Assembly: GCF_036370855.1 (NCBI RefSeq)
Contig: NW_026991408.1
Location: forward strand, 62,001-126,000
Direction: 5' to 3'
DNA: 64,000 bases
Origin: Dromaius novaehollandiae
Lineage: Eukaryota; Chordata; Aves; Casuariiformes; Dromaiidae
How positions within the stretch are numbered: position 1 is the first letter of the stretch; every line of letters starts with the position of its first letter. Made by a program: the position numbers and the translations under genes. The notes below the pieces were generated by a model that worked only from the letters and a program-made list of their open reading frames with translations, was not told where the DNA came from and ran no database searches. Of the stretch, positions 47,725 to 59,700 are shown one piece after another.

Positions 47725-50700
47725 ATGGACGCGTCCAGCCGTGCCGCCGGCCCGCCCCGCAGGGTCCAGACCATCATCCAGGTGCGTGCGTGCGTGCCTC
47801 CCGCGACGGGCTGCGGCAGCGCCGAGCCCCCCGTGCCCCGCGGGACCCTCCGCAGAGCCGTCCGCGCTCCGCGGCCGCCCTCGGCCGCTCCCGGCCGATC
47901 CTCTTAGGGGATCGGCGGCAAAGCCGCTCGAGCTAAGCGGCTGGCAGCGCCGATCCTGTTAGACGCGGCCCAAGCCCCGATGGGCTCTGCGGGGCCCGTC
48001 CCCGGCGGGCCGCTGGGGCAGCTCGCCCCGCTCCCCGCGCCCGGCCCGACCGGCTGCCTTGCCCCGCAGAACAGCCCCCTGGACCTCATAGACACGGGCA
48101 AGGGGCTGAAGGTGCAGACGGAGAAGCCGCACTTGGTGAGCCTGGGCAGCGGCCGCCTCAGCACGGCCATCACGCTCCTGCCGCTGGAGGAAGGTGGGTG
48201 CCACTCGCAGCTGCTCGCGGGGCCGCGGCTCAGCCGGGGATTAGGGAGCAGATGAAACGCGCCGCGGCGGGAGCCGGCCGCTCCTCCGAGAGGCTGCTGT
48301 TAGCAACCGGCCGGAGCTGCGGGCTGTTCCCGCGGCATCCCCGGGGGACCCACCCGTGCACCGAGCCCTGCCGGGCCTCTGCCGCCCCAGGGAGCCAGCG
48401 AGGCGGCTCGCTGTGGGGCAGTGCTCCCGGGGCCAGTGATGGAGGCCCAGGGCCCGGCCGGGAGAAGGGATCGCAGAGGCGCGGGGGCCGGGGCGCGGGG
48501 CCGCGGCGGCGCTGGGTGCTCAGCCGCTGCTCCTGCTGCTAGGGAGGACCACGATCGGCTCGGCGGCGAGGGACATCGTCCTGCAGGGCCCCGGGCTGGC
48601 GCCCGAGCACTGCTACATCGAGAACGCGCGGGGCACGCTCACCCTGCACCCCTGCGGCAACGCCTGCGCCGTCGACGGCGTGCCGCTGCAGCGGCCCACG
48701 CGCCTCACCCAAGGTAGGCGGCCGCGGCGGGGCGGGGCGGGGCGGGGCGGGATGAGGAGCCCCCGTCCCCTGCAGCTCTGCCGGGCCGGAGGCGGCAGCG
48801 GGGAAGCGTCACCCCGGCCTGGCTGCCCGGCGCGGAAGTCGGCCCTTTCTCCCCGTTGTTGTGCACGTTTTCCACGTTACTGCAGACGTTTTGAGCCGGA
48901 TTTGGGAAAACTACGTGAAAGAGCAGAATTGCTCTGTGAGGCAGCTCAGAGCCGCCCCGGCCAAAGCCTCCGCCGAGGCCGGGCAGGGGCATCGCGTGGG
49001 CCGCGCTGCAGGGACGCGTACGCTGCGCGGGGCATCTCCATCACCTCCCGCCCTGGCGGGGCTGGCCAGCCGTGGCGATGTCCCCGTGTGCGCGGGGGTG
49101 ACGTGACACCGCGTGCGCAGTCAGGTCGGTGCCGTCGGCCAGCACCGTTCCCCTGTCCCTGCGGGCTCGCGCCGGCTGCCTCGCGCAGGGCGATGGCTCC
49201 CGCCCGGCACGGCTGTGCCGCGGGGCCCGGCAGCCCCAGGGCGGCTCGGTGGGGCAGAGCCTCGCCTTCGCGCCCCTCGCCTTGGCGCCGCTCGCCCTTC
49301 TGCCCCCGTCACGTTCTCAGCCGACTGCCGCCGCTCTCTGCGCGGTGTCACGTTTTCCGCGTCGGCTCCCTCGGCCAAATGAATCATTTTTTCTGATCGC
49401 AGCCCGAGGAGAGGGAGCGCGAGGGGAGGGGAGCGGAGGGGAGGGGAGCGGAGCCGAGCAGAGCGGCGCATCCCGCCAGGGCCGCGGGGCCGGAGGCGGG
49501 CGGGGGCGGGGGCGGGGGCGGAGCGGGCGGGGGGCGCGGGGCCCCTCCCGGCGCGGCCCCTCCCCGGGGCGGGCCCGGCGCTGCCCGGCGGCGGCGGAGC
49601 GGAGCGGCGCGGAGCGGCGGGAGCCCGGCGCGGCGGAGCCCGGTGAGTGCGCGGCGGGGCCGCCCCGGGGCTCGGCGGGGCGCGGGGCCGCCTGTTGCCG
49701 CGCTGCTCGGGGAGCGGGGCGGAGGAGCCGGTGCTCCGCCCGTGAAGCGCCTGCCTCGTGTCCTCGGGGCGTTGCAGCGGCCAGGCTGGGAAGCCGCTGC
49801 GGCCTCCAGCACCACGTTGCAGGGCAGCGCGACGGGGGGGGCGGCCTCGCGGGCTCGCGCCCCTTCTGCCTCCGCCATCTCGTCCGTGGGCCGCGGTGTC
49901 GGGTTGCGCTGCAGTCAGAATCCGGATTCGGACTCCTCGGCCGCCGCTCCGCAGGGGCGGTGATTGGTCGCAGAGAGCCGGGGGGCTGCACGAGGGCCGG
50001 GGGGCTGCACGAAGGCCGGGGGGGCTGCACGAAGGCCACGGGGCTGCACGAAGGCCGGGGGGCTGCACGAAGGCCGGGGGGCTGCACGAGGGCCGGGGGG
50101 GCTGCACGAAGGCCACGGGGCTGCACGAAGGCCGGGGGGCTGCACGAAGGCCACGGGGCTGCACGAAGGCCACGGGGCTGCACGAAGGCCGGGGGGCTGC
50201 ACGAGGGCCGGGGGGGCTGCACGAGGGCCGGGGGGCTGCACGAAGGCCGCGGGGCTGCACGAGGGCCGGGGGGTCGCGCGCTGCGGTGCGCCGTGCCGCT
50301 GCAGACCCGGGCCCGGCGGCGGGCGCCCAGGGAGGCAGCCCGGACCCGGAGCCTCCCGGGGAGCCGTGCCGCCGGCCGCCCGGCACTTAACGCGGTCACG
50401 GGACCCCGCGGGAGCCGTCGTGTCTCGCCGCAGCTGGCGATGCAGAGAGGCTGCCGCGGGGGCCCTTGCCGCGTTCCCCGCATTTCGCTGCCGCAGCACC
50501 TGCTGCTGCTTTAACGCCCCGGCTGCCTCGCCGGCCTTTCGGCGGGGGAGCTGGAGGCCGGGCTGCCTCGGCGGCGCGTGCCCGGGGCAAGGCTGCGCTG
50601 GGGAGAGCGGCTCCGCCGAGCTGCCGCTGCCGTGGCCCGGACAAGCACCGCTATTGTCCAGGGTGTCTGCGGAGCGACGAGCGTCGGCGACGGCTTTGCC

Positions 50701-53700
50701 AGCTGCGCCCGGCGTGCGCCCGGCGTTTCTCGCCCCGGAGGCGGTCCGCGCGGCTCCCTGGCGTGGGGGCTGGCGTGGGCGGCTGGCGGGACGCAGAGCC
50801 CCTGAGCGGGCAGGGGAGCGGCCCAGGCCGTGGGAAGCCGTGCCGACGCGGACCCGGCCCACGCAGGGCCACGGCGTGCGCGAGCGGTCGCTGACTTGTG
50901 CAGCTGTCCCTCCCCGCCGGCCCGGGCGGGCGGGCGGCCCTGCGGCTGCCGCGCTGCCTGCGCCGGAACATGCCTTCCCGGGCGAGGGATTTTGGGCTGC
51001 GAGGGATTTTGGGCTGCGGCTGCCGCGTGCCGCACGCCCGTCCCCGGGGCGCTGCGGGCAGGGCGTGTCCCTCGCACGCTGCCGGGCGGGCGGGAGCCTC
51101 CAGCCTCTCCCGCTGCCCGGGCCGGCCTCCCCGGGCTGCATGCCCGCCGCCGCGCCCTGCACGGGGGCTCGGGCTCCCCCGGCTCGGGGAGGGGGCCGAG
51201 GCGCTGCTGCAAGGGGCACGGGCGGTGCGGGTGTGCAGGGGGCAGGGGCCGCCCCCCAGGCGCCCACCCCGCAGCCGGCCCCGCCTGGGCAGGCAGCGGG
51301 ACTTTGGCACGCTGGCTTCCAGGTGCTGCTGCCTTTACGGCAGAGCGTGCGCGCGGTCGCGAGAGGCCATGGCTGCTGCTCGCAGGGCCGCGGGGGCAGC
51401 CGATGCCCCGGGCCGCTGCGTGCGTGCTGTGCCGGCGCGGCCTGCCCCCGCCCGCGGCCGCGTTCCTCGCGGGTGCCTGATCAGCGGCTCCCCGGCGCGG
51501 GCGCCCGGGCCGGGCCGGGCCGGGAAAAGGCGCTGTGCCGCTGCAGACAGGAGCTGTCTTGTCCGCCGCTGGCGGCCCTGGAGCGCTGCCAGCTCCCCTC
51601 CGACGCGGCGCGGCGGGCGCAGACCCCAGCTGCGCCGCGAGAGCCGCGCTGCCTGCCGCCGCGCCGGGGCTGACCTGGATTCCAGCCCTGCCCGCGGCGC
51701 CGGCTGACGGCGGGGGACGGCTCCCGGGCCGGGCGGCGCAGCACGGTGCAGGCAGGGTCTGGCGCGGTGCGGCCGCGGGGCTCCCGCAGCCGCGGGCTCC
51801 GAGCCGCCTGCGCTCTCCTCGCAGGGTGCATGATCTGCCTGGGCCAGGCCACCTTCCTGCGCTTCAACCACCCTGCCGAGGCCAAGTGGATGAAGAGCAT
51901 GATCCCCGCCGGCGGCCGGGGCCCCGCCGCCCTCTACGGCCTCGCAGCAAGTAGGTGACCCCTTCTGCGGCGCGGTGTCCCCCCCTCCGTGTTGCGGGAG
52001 GCTCCGCCGCGGAGGGGCCGGAGCGCTCCCGGGGCTGCCGCGCTCCCCAGCAGCGCCCGTGCCAGCCGCGCCGCTCCCCCGCTCCCGCGCCCGCTGTTGA
52101 CTCAGCCCGGCAGCTGTGCTGGCGTTTGTTAATTATTAATTCTGCCTCAGAAGAGGCTAATTGTAGCGGCTCCCGAGCCAGCTCCGGCCGGGCTGCTCGC
52201 CCCCAGGGCCACGGTGCTGCCGGCAAAGACGCCGTCCCCTCCGTGCCGGGGCCTCGGGGCGCCGGCGGAGCGGTGTTTACGTGCAGGGCTGCTGCAGGCA
52301 GGCTTCGAAGGCCGTTTCCCTGGCTGCGGCGCTTAATCCAGCCGGCTGCTTATCTCGCCGCGTCTGTCCGCGGGGCCGAGCCTCCTTCCCCCCCGGGCTG
52401 CCGCCGCGAGCCCGGGCAGCGCTCGCCCTCGCCGTGCCGCAGTGCCGGAGCGGCGGCTGCGACCCGCTTTCCCGAGGGGCACGCGGGGTGCTCGGGGATC
52501 CTCGGGCGAGGAGCGTGGTTCTCCGGCGGTGCATTCGCCCTCGGGACGCGATGCCGCGGGTGGATGCGGGCACGAGTCTTGCGTGTGAGGGACGGGTGGT
52601 TTAACGGCAAGGAACCGAGCTTGGCCGGCCCTGAGCATCCGAGCAGACGAGGCCCTCGATCGGTCCCGCGCTCGCGGTAGCTGGCCGTGAGAGCGCAGCC
52701 CGTGCTGCAGACCCGCGCGGTGCCGGCGGGCGGGATGCCGCGGGCAGCGGCGAGGGCCGGCACCGCGTGCTGCGTGCTGCGGAGCCCTATCGGGTGTCTG
52801 TTGCCCGGGTGATGGGACACCGGGCCGGATACCGCCGGCGTCTCCGTGCCCGGAGGCGGCGGCGCGGGGGACCGTGCCTGGGGAGCGCCGTGCCAACGCG
52901 ACGCCCGGCTGAGGCCCGTGCCGTCTCCCCGCAGAGCCCGAGGCCCTGGTGAACGGCGCGGAGCCGGCGCAGCGCCCGCGGCCCAGCCACAGCTCCCTCG
53001 TCAGCTCCATCGAGAAGGACCTGCAGGACATCATGGACTCGCTGGCCATGGAGGAGCCGCCCCCGGCCCCCGGCTGCCCCGCGGTGAACGGCGGCGGGCG
53101 CTGCCTCCTCTCGCCGCCGCTGAGCCCCGGCGCCGCCTCGGCGGGCCCCGGCCACGACGCCGCCTCGCCGCCCTTCTCCCCGCCGTCCTGCCCGGCCGCG
53201 CCGCCCGCCGTGCCGGCGCGCTCCTCCAGCTACGGCCACGCCGTGCCCCCGCCGCCCGGCGCCGGCAGCCCCCGCGCCGCCCCGCCGGCCCCCCGGCAGC
53301 CCCCCGCCCGCGCCCCGCCGCCGGGCGCCCGCGGGCTGCAGCCCCCCGAGAGCCCGCGCCCGGGCCGCCGCGGCCCCGAGAGCCCGCGCGACCTGCCGCC
53401 CCCCAGCCCCTGCCCCGCGCGCCGGGCCGCGGCCCTGCCCGGCCCCCCCGCCCCGGCGTCCCCGTCCCCGCCGCCGCGGCCCGGCCGCGACGTCCCCGAG
53501 AGCCCCCGCGCCCGGCGGCGCGGCCGCGAGGAGCCGGCGGGGAGGAGCGCGCGGGCCGGCAGCCCCGCGGCCGAGCTGCCCCCGGCGCGGCGCCCCGGCC
53601 CCGCCGCCGCCCCCAGCCCCGCGTACGGCCTGGGCTCGCCGGCCGCGCCCTCGCCGCGGCAGAGCCCCCGCGCCCCCCGCAAGCTCTCGGCGGAGCTGCG

Positions 53701-56700
53701 GCCGCCGGCCGGGCTGCGGGAGCGCAAGAACAGCATCACCGAGATCAGCGACAACGAGGACGAGCTCCTCGAGTACCACCGGCGGCAGCGGCAGGAGCGG
53801 ATGCGCGAGCAGGAGATGGAGCGCCTGGTGAGCCGCCGACGGGGCGGGACGGGGCGCGGGGACGGGCACCGCGTCTCCGCCGGGCTGAGCCCGGCTTTCC
53901 GCAGCCTGGGCACGCTCTTTGCAACGGCCGCGGGCTCCCGCTGCTCTGCCATCCGGGCCTTTCCTCCCGGGGATTTCGCTGCAGTTGCTAGCAGCGGCTT
54001 GCGTACAACGTGCACAGGCTCCCGGCTTATCCGGAGGGATTACGGCGAGGGGCGGCAGCTGGAGCTCCCGTGCGGGCACAGCTGGCTGGCGGAGACCGGC
54101 CCGGCCGGGGCCCAGCAGCAGCAGCAGCAGCAGCAGCAGCATCGGGCTGGCGCGTGCCCCTCGCTGCAAGCCGCGGTGCCTCGTGGCCGGCGAGGGCCGC
54201 GCGGATGCTGTTCCCGGCAGGGGAGGCTTTGTGGGCATGGCGCCGCTATATTTAGGGCCCGCGACAGGGTTTTTATAGAGCGAGCAGCTGCCTGGGTGGG
54301 GCTCGCCCCGTGCATCTGCAGCCCGGGCGCCGTGCCGCCGCGCCGGCCCCTCTGCTCCCGCGGCCGGCGTGCAGGGCCGCCTTGGTTTTCCGGGGAGGAC
54401 AGTGGCACCCGCAGCCCTGGCGCCCGGCGGTCGCCCCGGGCTTGCAGCCCCGCTGCCGGCGGGAGGGGTGCGGGCTGGCGGCGTCGCATGGCCCCACGGC
54501 ACAGTGGGGTGCTGCCCCGGCAGCGGGGGCCGGGGGAGGCCGGTGAGCCGCGTTTGCTCAGCCCTGACTCACGCTGCGCGCAGACGGCCTGATTCACCCT
54601 CCAGAAATAGCCGCGCGCGGCCGGCGCTGCTGCCTCTAATTAGCCTGTCTCCGGCCGCGGGCGGCTCCCTCGCCGGCGCGGTGCCCGCAGGTGGGCCGGA
54701 GCCGCGGAGGTCTCGGCAGGGCCGGCTGCCCCCGTGCAGCCACGTCCCTTGCAGCGGCCCGCGGGATGCTCGTGCAGCCGCGGAGGGGACGGAAGGGGAG
54801 CCGGGGCGCTCGGGCGCGCGTGCGTGCGTGCGGCCATCGGGCTTTGCCTGGCGTGCGCCCTCGGCAGGGCGCGGCAGCATCGCACGGCTGCCCGCCGCTG
54901 GGCCCGGGCGCGAGGGTGCTGCGGGGCAGCGCTGAGGGTGCCTCCCCGCAGGAGCGGCAGCGCCTGGAGACCATCCTCAGCCTCTGCGCCGAGTACACCA
55001 GGCCGGACGGCGCCGAGCCCGCGGAGGGGCCGGCCGGGCGGCAGGCGCCCCTGCGGCACGGGGAGAGCCTGGAGCGGTCGGACGAGGAGAACCTGAAGGA
55101 GGAGTGCAGCAGCACGGAGAGCACCCACCACGAGGTGAGGGGCCGGGGTGGCCGTGCCGCGGGGGCCGCGCCGCGCTGTGCCGTGCCCCGCTGACCTGCC
55201 CCGCCGCAGCACGAGGAGCTGGCGGGCCCCCGGGCCGCGGAGGCGCACCGGCTGGAGGAGGAGCGAGCCCGCGTGCTCGGCCGCCTGGACGAGCTCAAGG
55301 GCCGCGTCAAGGAGCTGGAGCAGCAGCTGCAGGAGACGTCGCGAGAGGTGAGGGGCCGGGGGCACCTCCTGCCGCCCCGCGCCTGGCTGTCGCGGCCGGG
55401 CTCGGGAGGGCCGCGGAGGGCTGGGACGTCATCCTGACGCGGCCGTGTGCCCAGGCGGAGCTGGAGCGGGCGCTGCTGCAGGGCGAGCGGGAGTCGGAGC
55501 TGGCGCGCTTGCAGCAGGAGCAGGAGGCCGTGCAGCAGCTGCAGGAGAAGCTCTCGCACCTCGACTCCAGCATCCGCAAGGAGCGGGACAAGGTAACGAG
55601 CAGTTCTGCCCGGGGAGCAGGCTGCCCCGTCCCTGGGGTCTGCCGAGGCGGCACCTGCAGCGCCGGCTCCGTGGGGCTCGCCCAGGCGGTCGCACCTGCA
55701 GCGGGGAGCCGCTGGCTTGCGCGGAGCAGGGAGGGCGGCTGGGCTCTGGGCTCGCGTCGTGGCGGTGTCTGTCCGTCCGCCTGGGGCTGGCGCGGCGTTC
55801 CCCGAGCCCTGACGCTCGGGCTGCGTTTTGGTGGTCGTCTTTGGCACTTGTGGGCTCCGGCCGGGATGCAGCGCCGCCGACTTTCCCCGCTGACCGCCGC
55901 CTGCAGCGGGCAGGTGCCGGGTCGGGGGCCGCGCGCTCCCTGCGCCCTGCCTCGGCCGGGGCAGCGAGGCTTGCGGTGAGCGTGCTGGGTCTCCTGCTGT
56001 CAGGGCGTCTTCGAGCGCTCGTGCGCGGTGGTGCTGGTGAACGCTGCAGCACTCAGCTGGCTGGCGAGGCCCGGCTCGTCTTCGACGCAGCATCTTCCCG
56101 CTGCGGCCAGGGACCCGCTGGGGGGTCCTTGAGCTCCCAGCTCGTGGCTGGGAAGCAGGTCTCGGCGGGCGGGCTGGGCGCCCGCCTCCCGCTCCGCCTC
56201 CCGCGCCCGGACTCGTGTTTGCCGCGGCCTCCGCGCGAGGGGAGACCCCAGGTCGCCTTTCCGCCGACGCGCCCTGCCCTGGGCAGGGACCTGGGTGCCG
56301 CAGCGCCTGCGGGCAGGCTGCCGGCCTCGCCCCAGTGCACCCAGTCAGGACGCAGCGGGCGCGCGGCGTGCCCGGCACCGGCGTGCTGCTCCCCGCCAGC
56401 GAGCCCCCGGCACGCGGCGGGCACCTCCGCCGGGACCCCGTGCCCGGCGCTGCGGGAGCTCATCCCTCGCCGCGGGGCGGCACGCGGCTGCAGCGCCCGC
56501 GGGCTGCGTCGCTCGGCTGCTAGGGCCGCGGGGGCTGAGCTGCCGTCGGCACGTCCCGGGGCTGGGCGTTGCGCAGCATCCCCCCGCGGCGTTTGGGGTC
56601 TGGTTTGGTTCGATCTTCGGTTTTCCGGCCCTTTAGTAAGGTCTCTAGTGAAAGTCGACCCTGTGCAGAGCTGAGAGAGCAGCGAAAAGAAATCACGCTC

Positions 56701-59700
56701 CCGAAGCCGGCTGGCTTAACCGTTTGCTTTCCTAACCAGGCTGCACTAACCTGCTCTAACGGTGCTCCCCAAAGTCCCCCTCCGCATGCCCCGAGCCTCG
56801 GTCCCCGCCGAGCCCTGCCTCTGCCCCAGCTCGCCTCTGGCCCAGGCCCCGGCGGGGCGGGGGCACCCGCACCGCCCGCCCGTGCCGCCCTTTGCCAGCG
56901 CGGCGTGTTCGCGCGGGGAGCGCGTCTCCGGCTGCGGCGTGCTGCGGTTCTCGAGCGGTGCTCGGCCGCGGCGGTGCGGTCCTGGGGCCGCTTGGCGATG
57001 CTCGTGAAACGTGGCCCCGGAGGCGGGACGCGCTCGGGCAGGCCTTCGCGGTGCCGCGTGCCCCGGAGCGGGTGAAGCTCCCGGGTTCGAGCAGGGCGCA
57101 GGGCGTTGCGCTCGCCGGGGCCGGGGCAGGGAGCTGGGGCTCCCGGGTTCCTTCCGCGGCCTCCGCTGTCTGTGTCTGCTCCATCACTAACCTGCCGCAG
57201 CGAAGCCTGGAAAGCTCTGGAGCGCCAGCGGAGCAAAGCGCTTACTAACGGAGGGGAGATCGGATCTCAGTCTCGTTTTCCCTGCCGCCCCGGGCACCCA
57301 AAGCGCTGCGACGTCCCTTCCCATGGAGAAGGGCGGCCGGCGGCCGCTCGGTTAATTGACCGCGGTCTGGGTGCTCGTTAACAAACGTATAACCGATATC
57401 CCCAAGATCGATGCCCAGCGATGCCAGGGGCCCGTGGCGACGGCCGGGCCCTGGGAGTGCCGTGATGGCCCAGGGCCGCACAGGCGCCCACCCGGCAGAG
57501 CCGCCCGCAGAAGCGGGGCCGCTCCGTGGGGCTGGGCCTTCCGCTGCGCAGCACGAGACTGAGCTCCGCTCCGAGCGCCGGCCGCGGCCAGGCAGCCCGC
57601 CCCGGCGCCCGCCTTTGCCTTCCCGACTCCCCGCGGCTTTCTGCCCCTGCTCCCCGCCTGAGCCCCTGTCTAACTCTGCAGCTTCTGCATGGCGCGGATT
57701 TGAGAAGTGTGTTTTCTCTCTTTTTTTTGTTTTGTGTTTTTGTTTTGTTTCGTGTTTTGTTTTGTTTTGTTTTGTTCTCCCCCGATTCAGGAGAGGGCAA
57801 AGCTTGATGCAGAAAGGAAGGAGCTAGCGAAACTGCGGGCGCTTTACGCTGAGTCGAAGAGCCAGCTCGCTAACTGCCCTGAGTCAATGCGGGAGCAGGT
57901 GCAGGACCAGATGAGAAGGGTCAGTGTTTCGCCCCCCCTGCGGACCGGGGCCCGCCTGCCCCTGCTCCAGCGCAGGCCAGCTCTCCCCGGGCAGCGGGGG
58001 CCGCGCCGCACGCTTGGCTCCCGGCGCCCCGTGCACCGTCTCGGTAGGTCCCGGGCGCAATCCCGCCCGGCTCCGGGTCTGCGTTGGGCTGCCGGCGCGG
58101 GGAAGCGGCTCCCCGCGGCCCGGGATGCTCCGGAGCAGGGCTGCTGCGTGCGGCCGCCCTGGGGCCCGGGGACGCGGCGGGACCCGTCCCGGGGCGTCGG
58201 GGCGCTGTGCGTCGCCGTGCGGGTCTGCGCTCGGCTCTTGCCCGGAGGCGCTTGGGTACGCGGGCCGCTCGCTTTGCGTTGCCGCTGGTGCTCGGTTTGC
58301 GGCGGCGCTGCCCGCGGCGAGGCGTGCGGAGCGCCCGGCGGGTCCGTGGCGGCGCGGTGCCGGGCTGGCGCGGGGGCGGCTCGCTGCCCTCCGCCCACCG
58401 CCCCGGGCGCAGGGCGAGACGCGTCCCCGCGGGAAACCTCCAGCATCAGGAGGAACGGCCGAGGAGAGCCGTGCCGACGGCTCCGGCCGCTGCGGCGGCT
58501 GGCACGGAGCTGAGCGCAGCCTGGGAGCTGCGCCGGGCTGCGGGGGCGGAGGGCACCGGGGGCCGCGGGTCGCCGGCGGCTCGGCGCCCACCCGCCCCGG
58601 GCTCTGCCCCGGTGCCCGCGTGGCCGGGGCCGTGCGTCGGCGGCCGCGCCAGCGCGCTGCGTTTCCCTGCTCGTGCCGCTGCCGCGGGGCAGAGCTCGCC
58701 GTGGGGAGCCCGTCCCCGAGGCGCCTGGCCGGGCGAGGGTCCCGGCTCTGCCGCCGCCGCGGAGGGGCTGCTCTGAGCTGGCCGGCTCCTCCGCAGCGAG
58801 GCGGGCGGGGGCTGCCCGTGTGGGTGCTGAGCGCGGGCCACGTCCCCGCCTGCTCCGCCAGGAAGGCGGCTGCCCGCTGCCCGGCCGGCATGCGGTCCCC
58901 GCGTCCCCACGCCGCCCCGGCCGCAGGCGCTGAGCAGCCGCCGCGCTTGTGTGTCCGAAGGAAGCGGAAGCGCTGGAGACGGAGGCGAAGCTCTTTGAGG
59001 ACCTGGAGTTCCAGCAGCTGGAGAAGGAGAGCCGGCTGGAGGAGGAGCGCGAGGCGCGGGGGCAGCAGCTGCTGCAGAGCCGGGCCGAGTGCCACCGCAG
59101 CATCGCCAGGAGGAAGGTGGGAGGGGGCAGCCCCTGGGCGGGCGGGTGGGCAGGGCCGGCCCCGCTGCGTCCCGCGCCCGCTCATCCCGGCGGCTCGCCC
59201 CGCAGGAGCGGGTGGCCGCGCTGGATGCCCAGGCCGCCCAGGTGCGGCTGCAGAGCGCCCAGGAGGCCGAGCGCCTGGCCGGGGAGAGGAGCGGCGTGCT
59301 GCAGCTGCTGCAGAAGGTACTGCTGCCGGGGGGGACGGGGGGCTCAGCGCCCCGGCCCCTGCTCCAGGGCCGGGCACGCGGCAGCCCTCGTGCGTGCTGG
59401 TGGTGCGGCCCCAGCAGCTCCCTCTGCTCGGGGGGGAACCCGGGCTGGACCCCCGCTCGGCGCCTCCGGAGCCCGGGGTCCCGGCGCCGCAGTGCCAGTA
59501 ACTGCTGCCCTTGTCTCCGCTGCCGCTGCCGCTGCGCGCGCAGGAGAAGGAGAAGCTGGCGTCTCTGGAGAGGCGGTACCACCTCGTCACGGGCGGCAGG
59601 AGCTTCCCCAAAATGTCGCCAGCTCTCAAAGAGGTAACCGGGGGCGGGGGACGGTCCCCGGGGCTGCGCTGGCGGCACGGAGGCTGCCGGGCCTCCCTGC

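Larger units (their letters stand above)
48070..51950 (+). other. PHLDB1: PHLDB1 FHA-domain exons
   Basis: Exons 48070-48193, 48543-48713 and 51825-51950 encode the FHA fold: KPHLVSLGSGRLSTAITLLP, then GRTTIGSAARDIVLQGPGLA, HCYIENARGTLTLHPCGNAC, and finally GCMICLGQATFLRFNHPAEA with KWMKSMIPAGGRGP. These agree with mammalian LL5-alpha almost residue for residue. The phosphothreonine-binding role is family knowledge; partners are not visible here. Confidence 0.93.

Noticed and set aside
49964-51673. 569-residue plus-strand and 450-residue minus-strand frames over the minisatellite
   Set aside because: They are created by the tandem repeat and GC-rich flanks. The true exon 51825-51950 is outside these frames.
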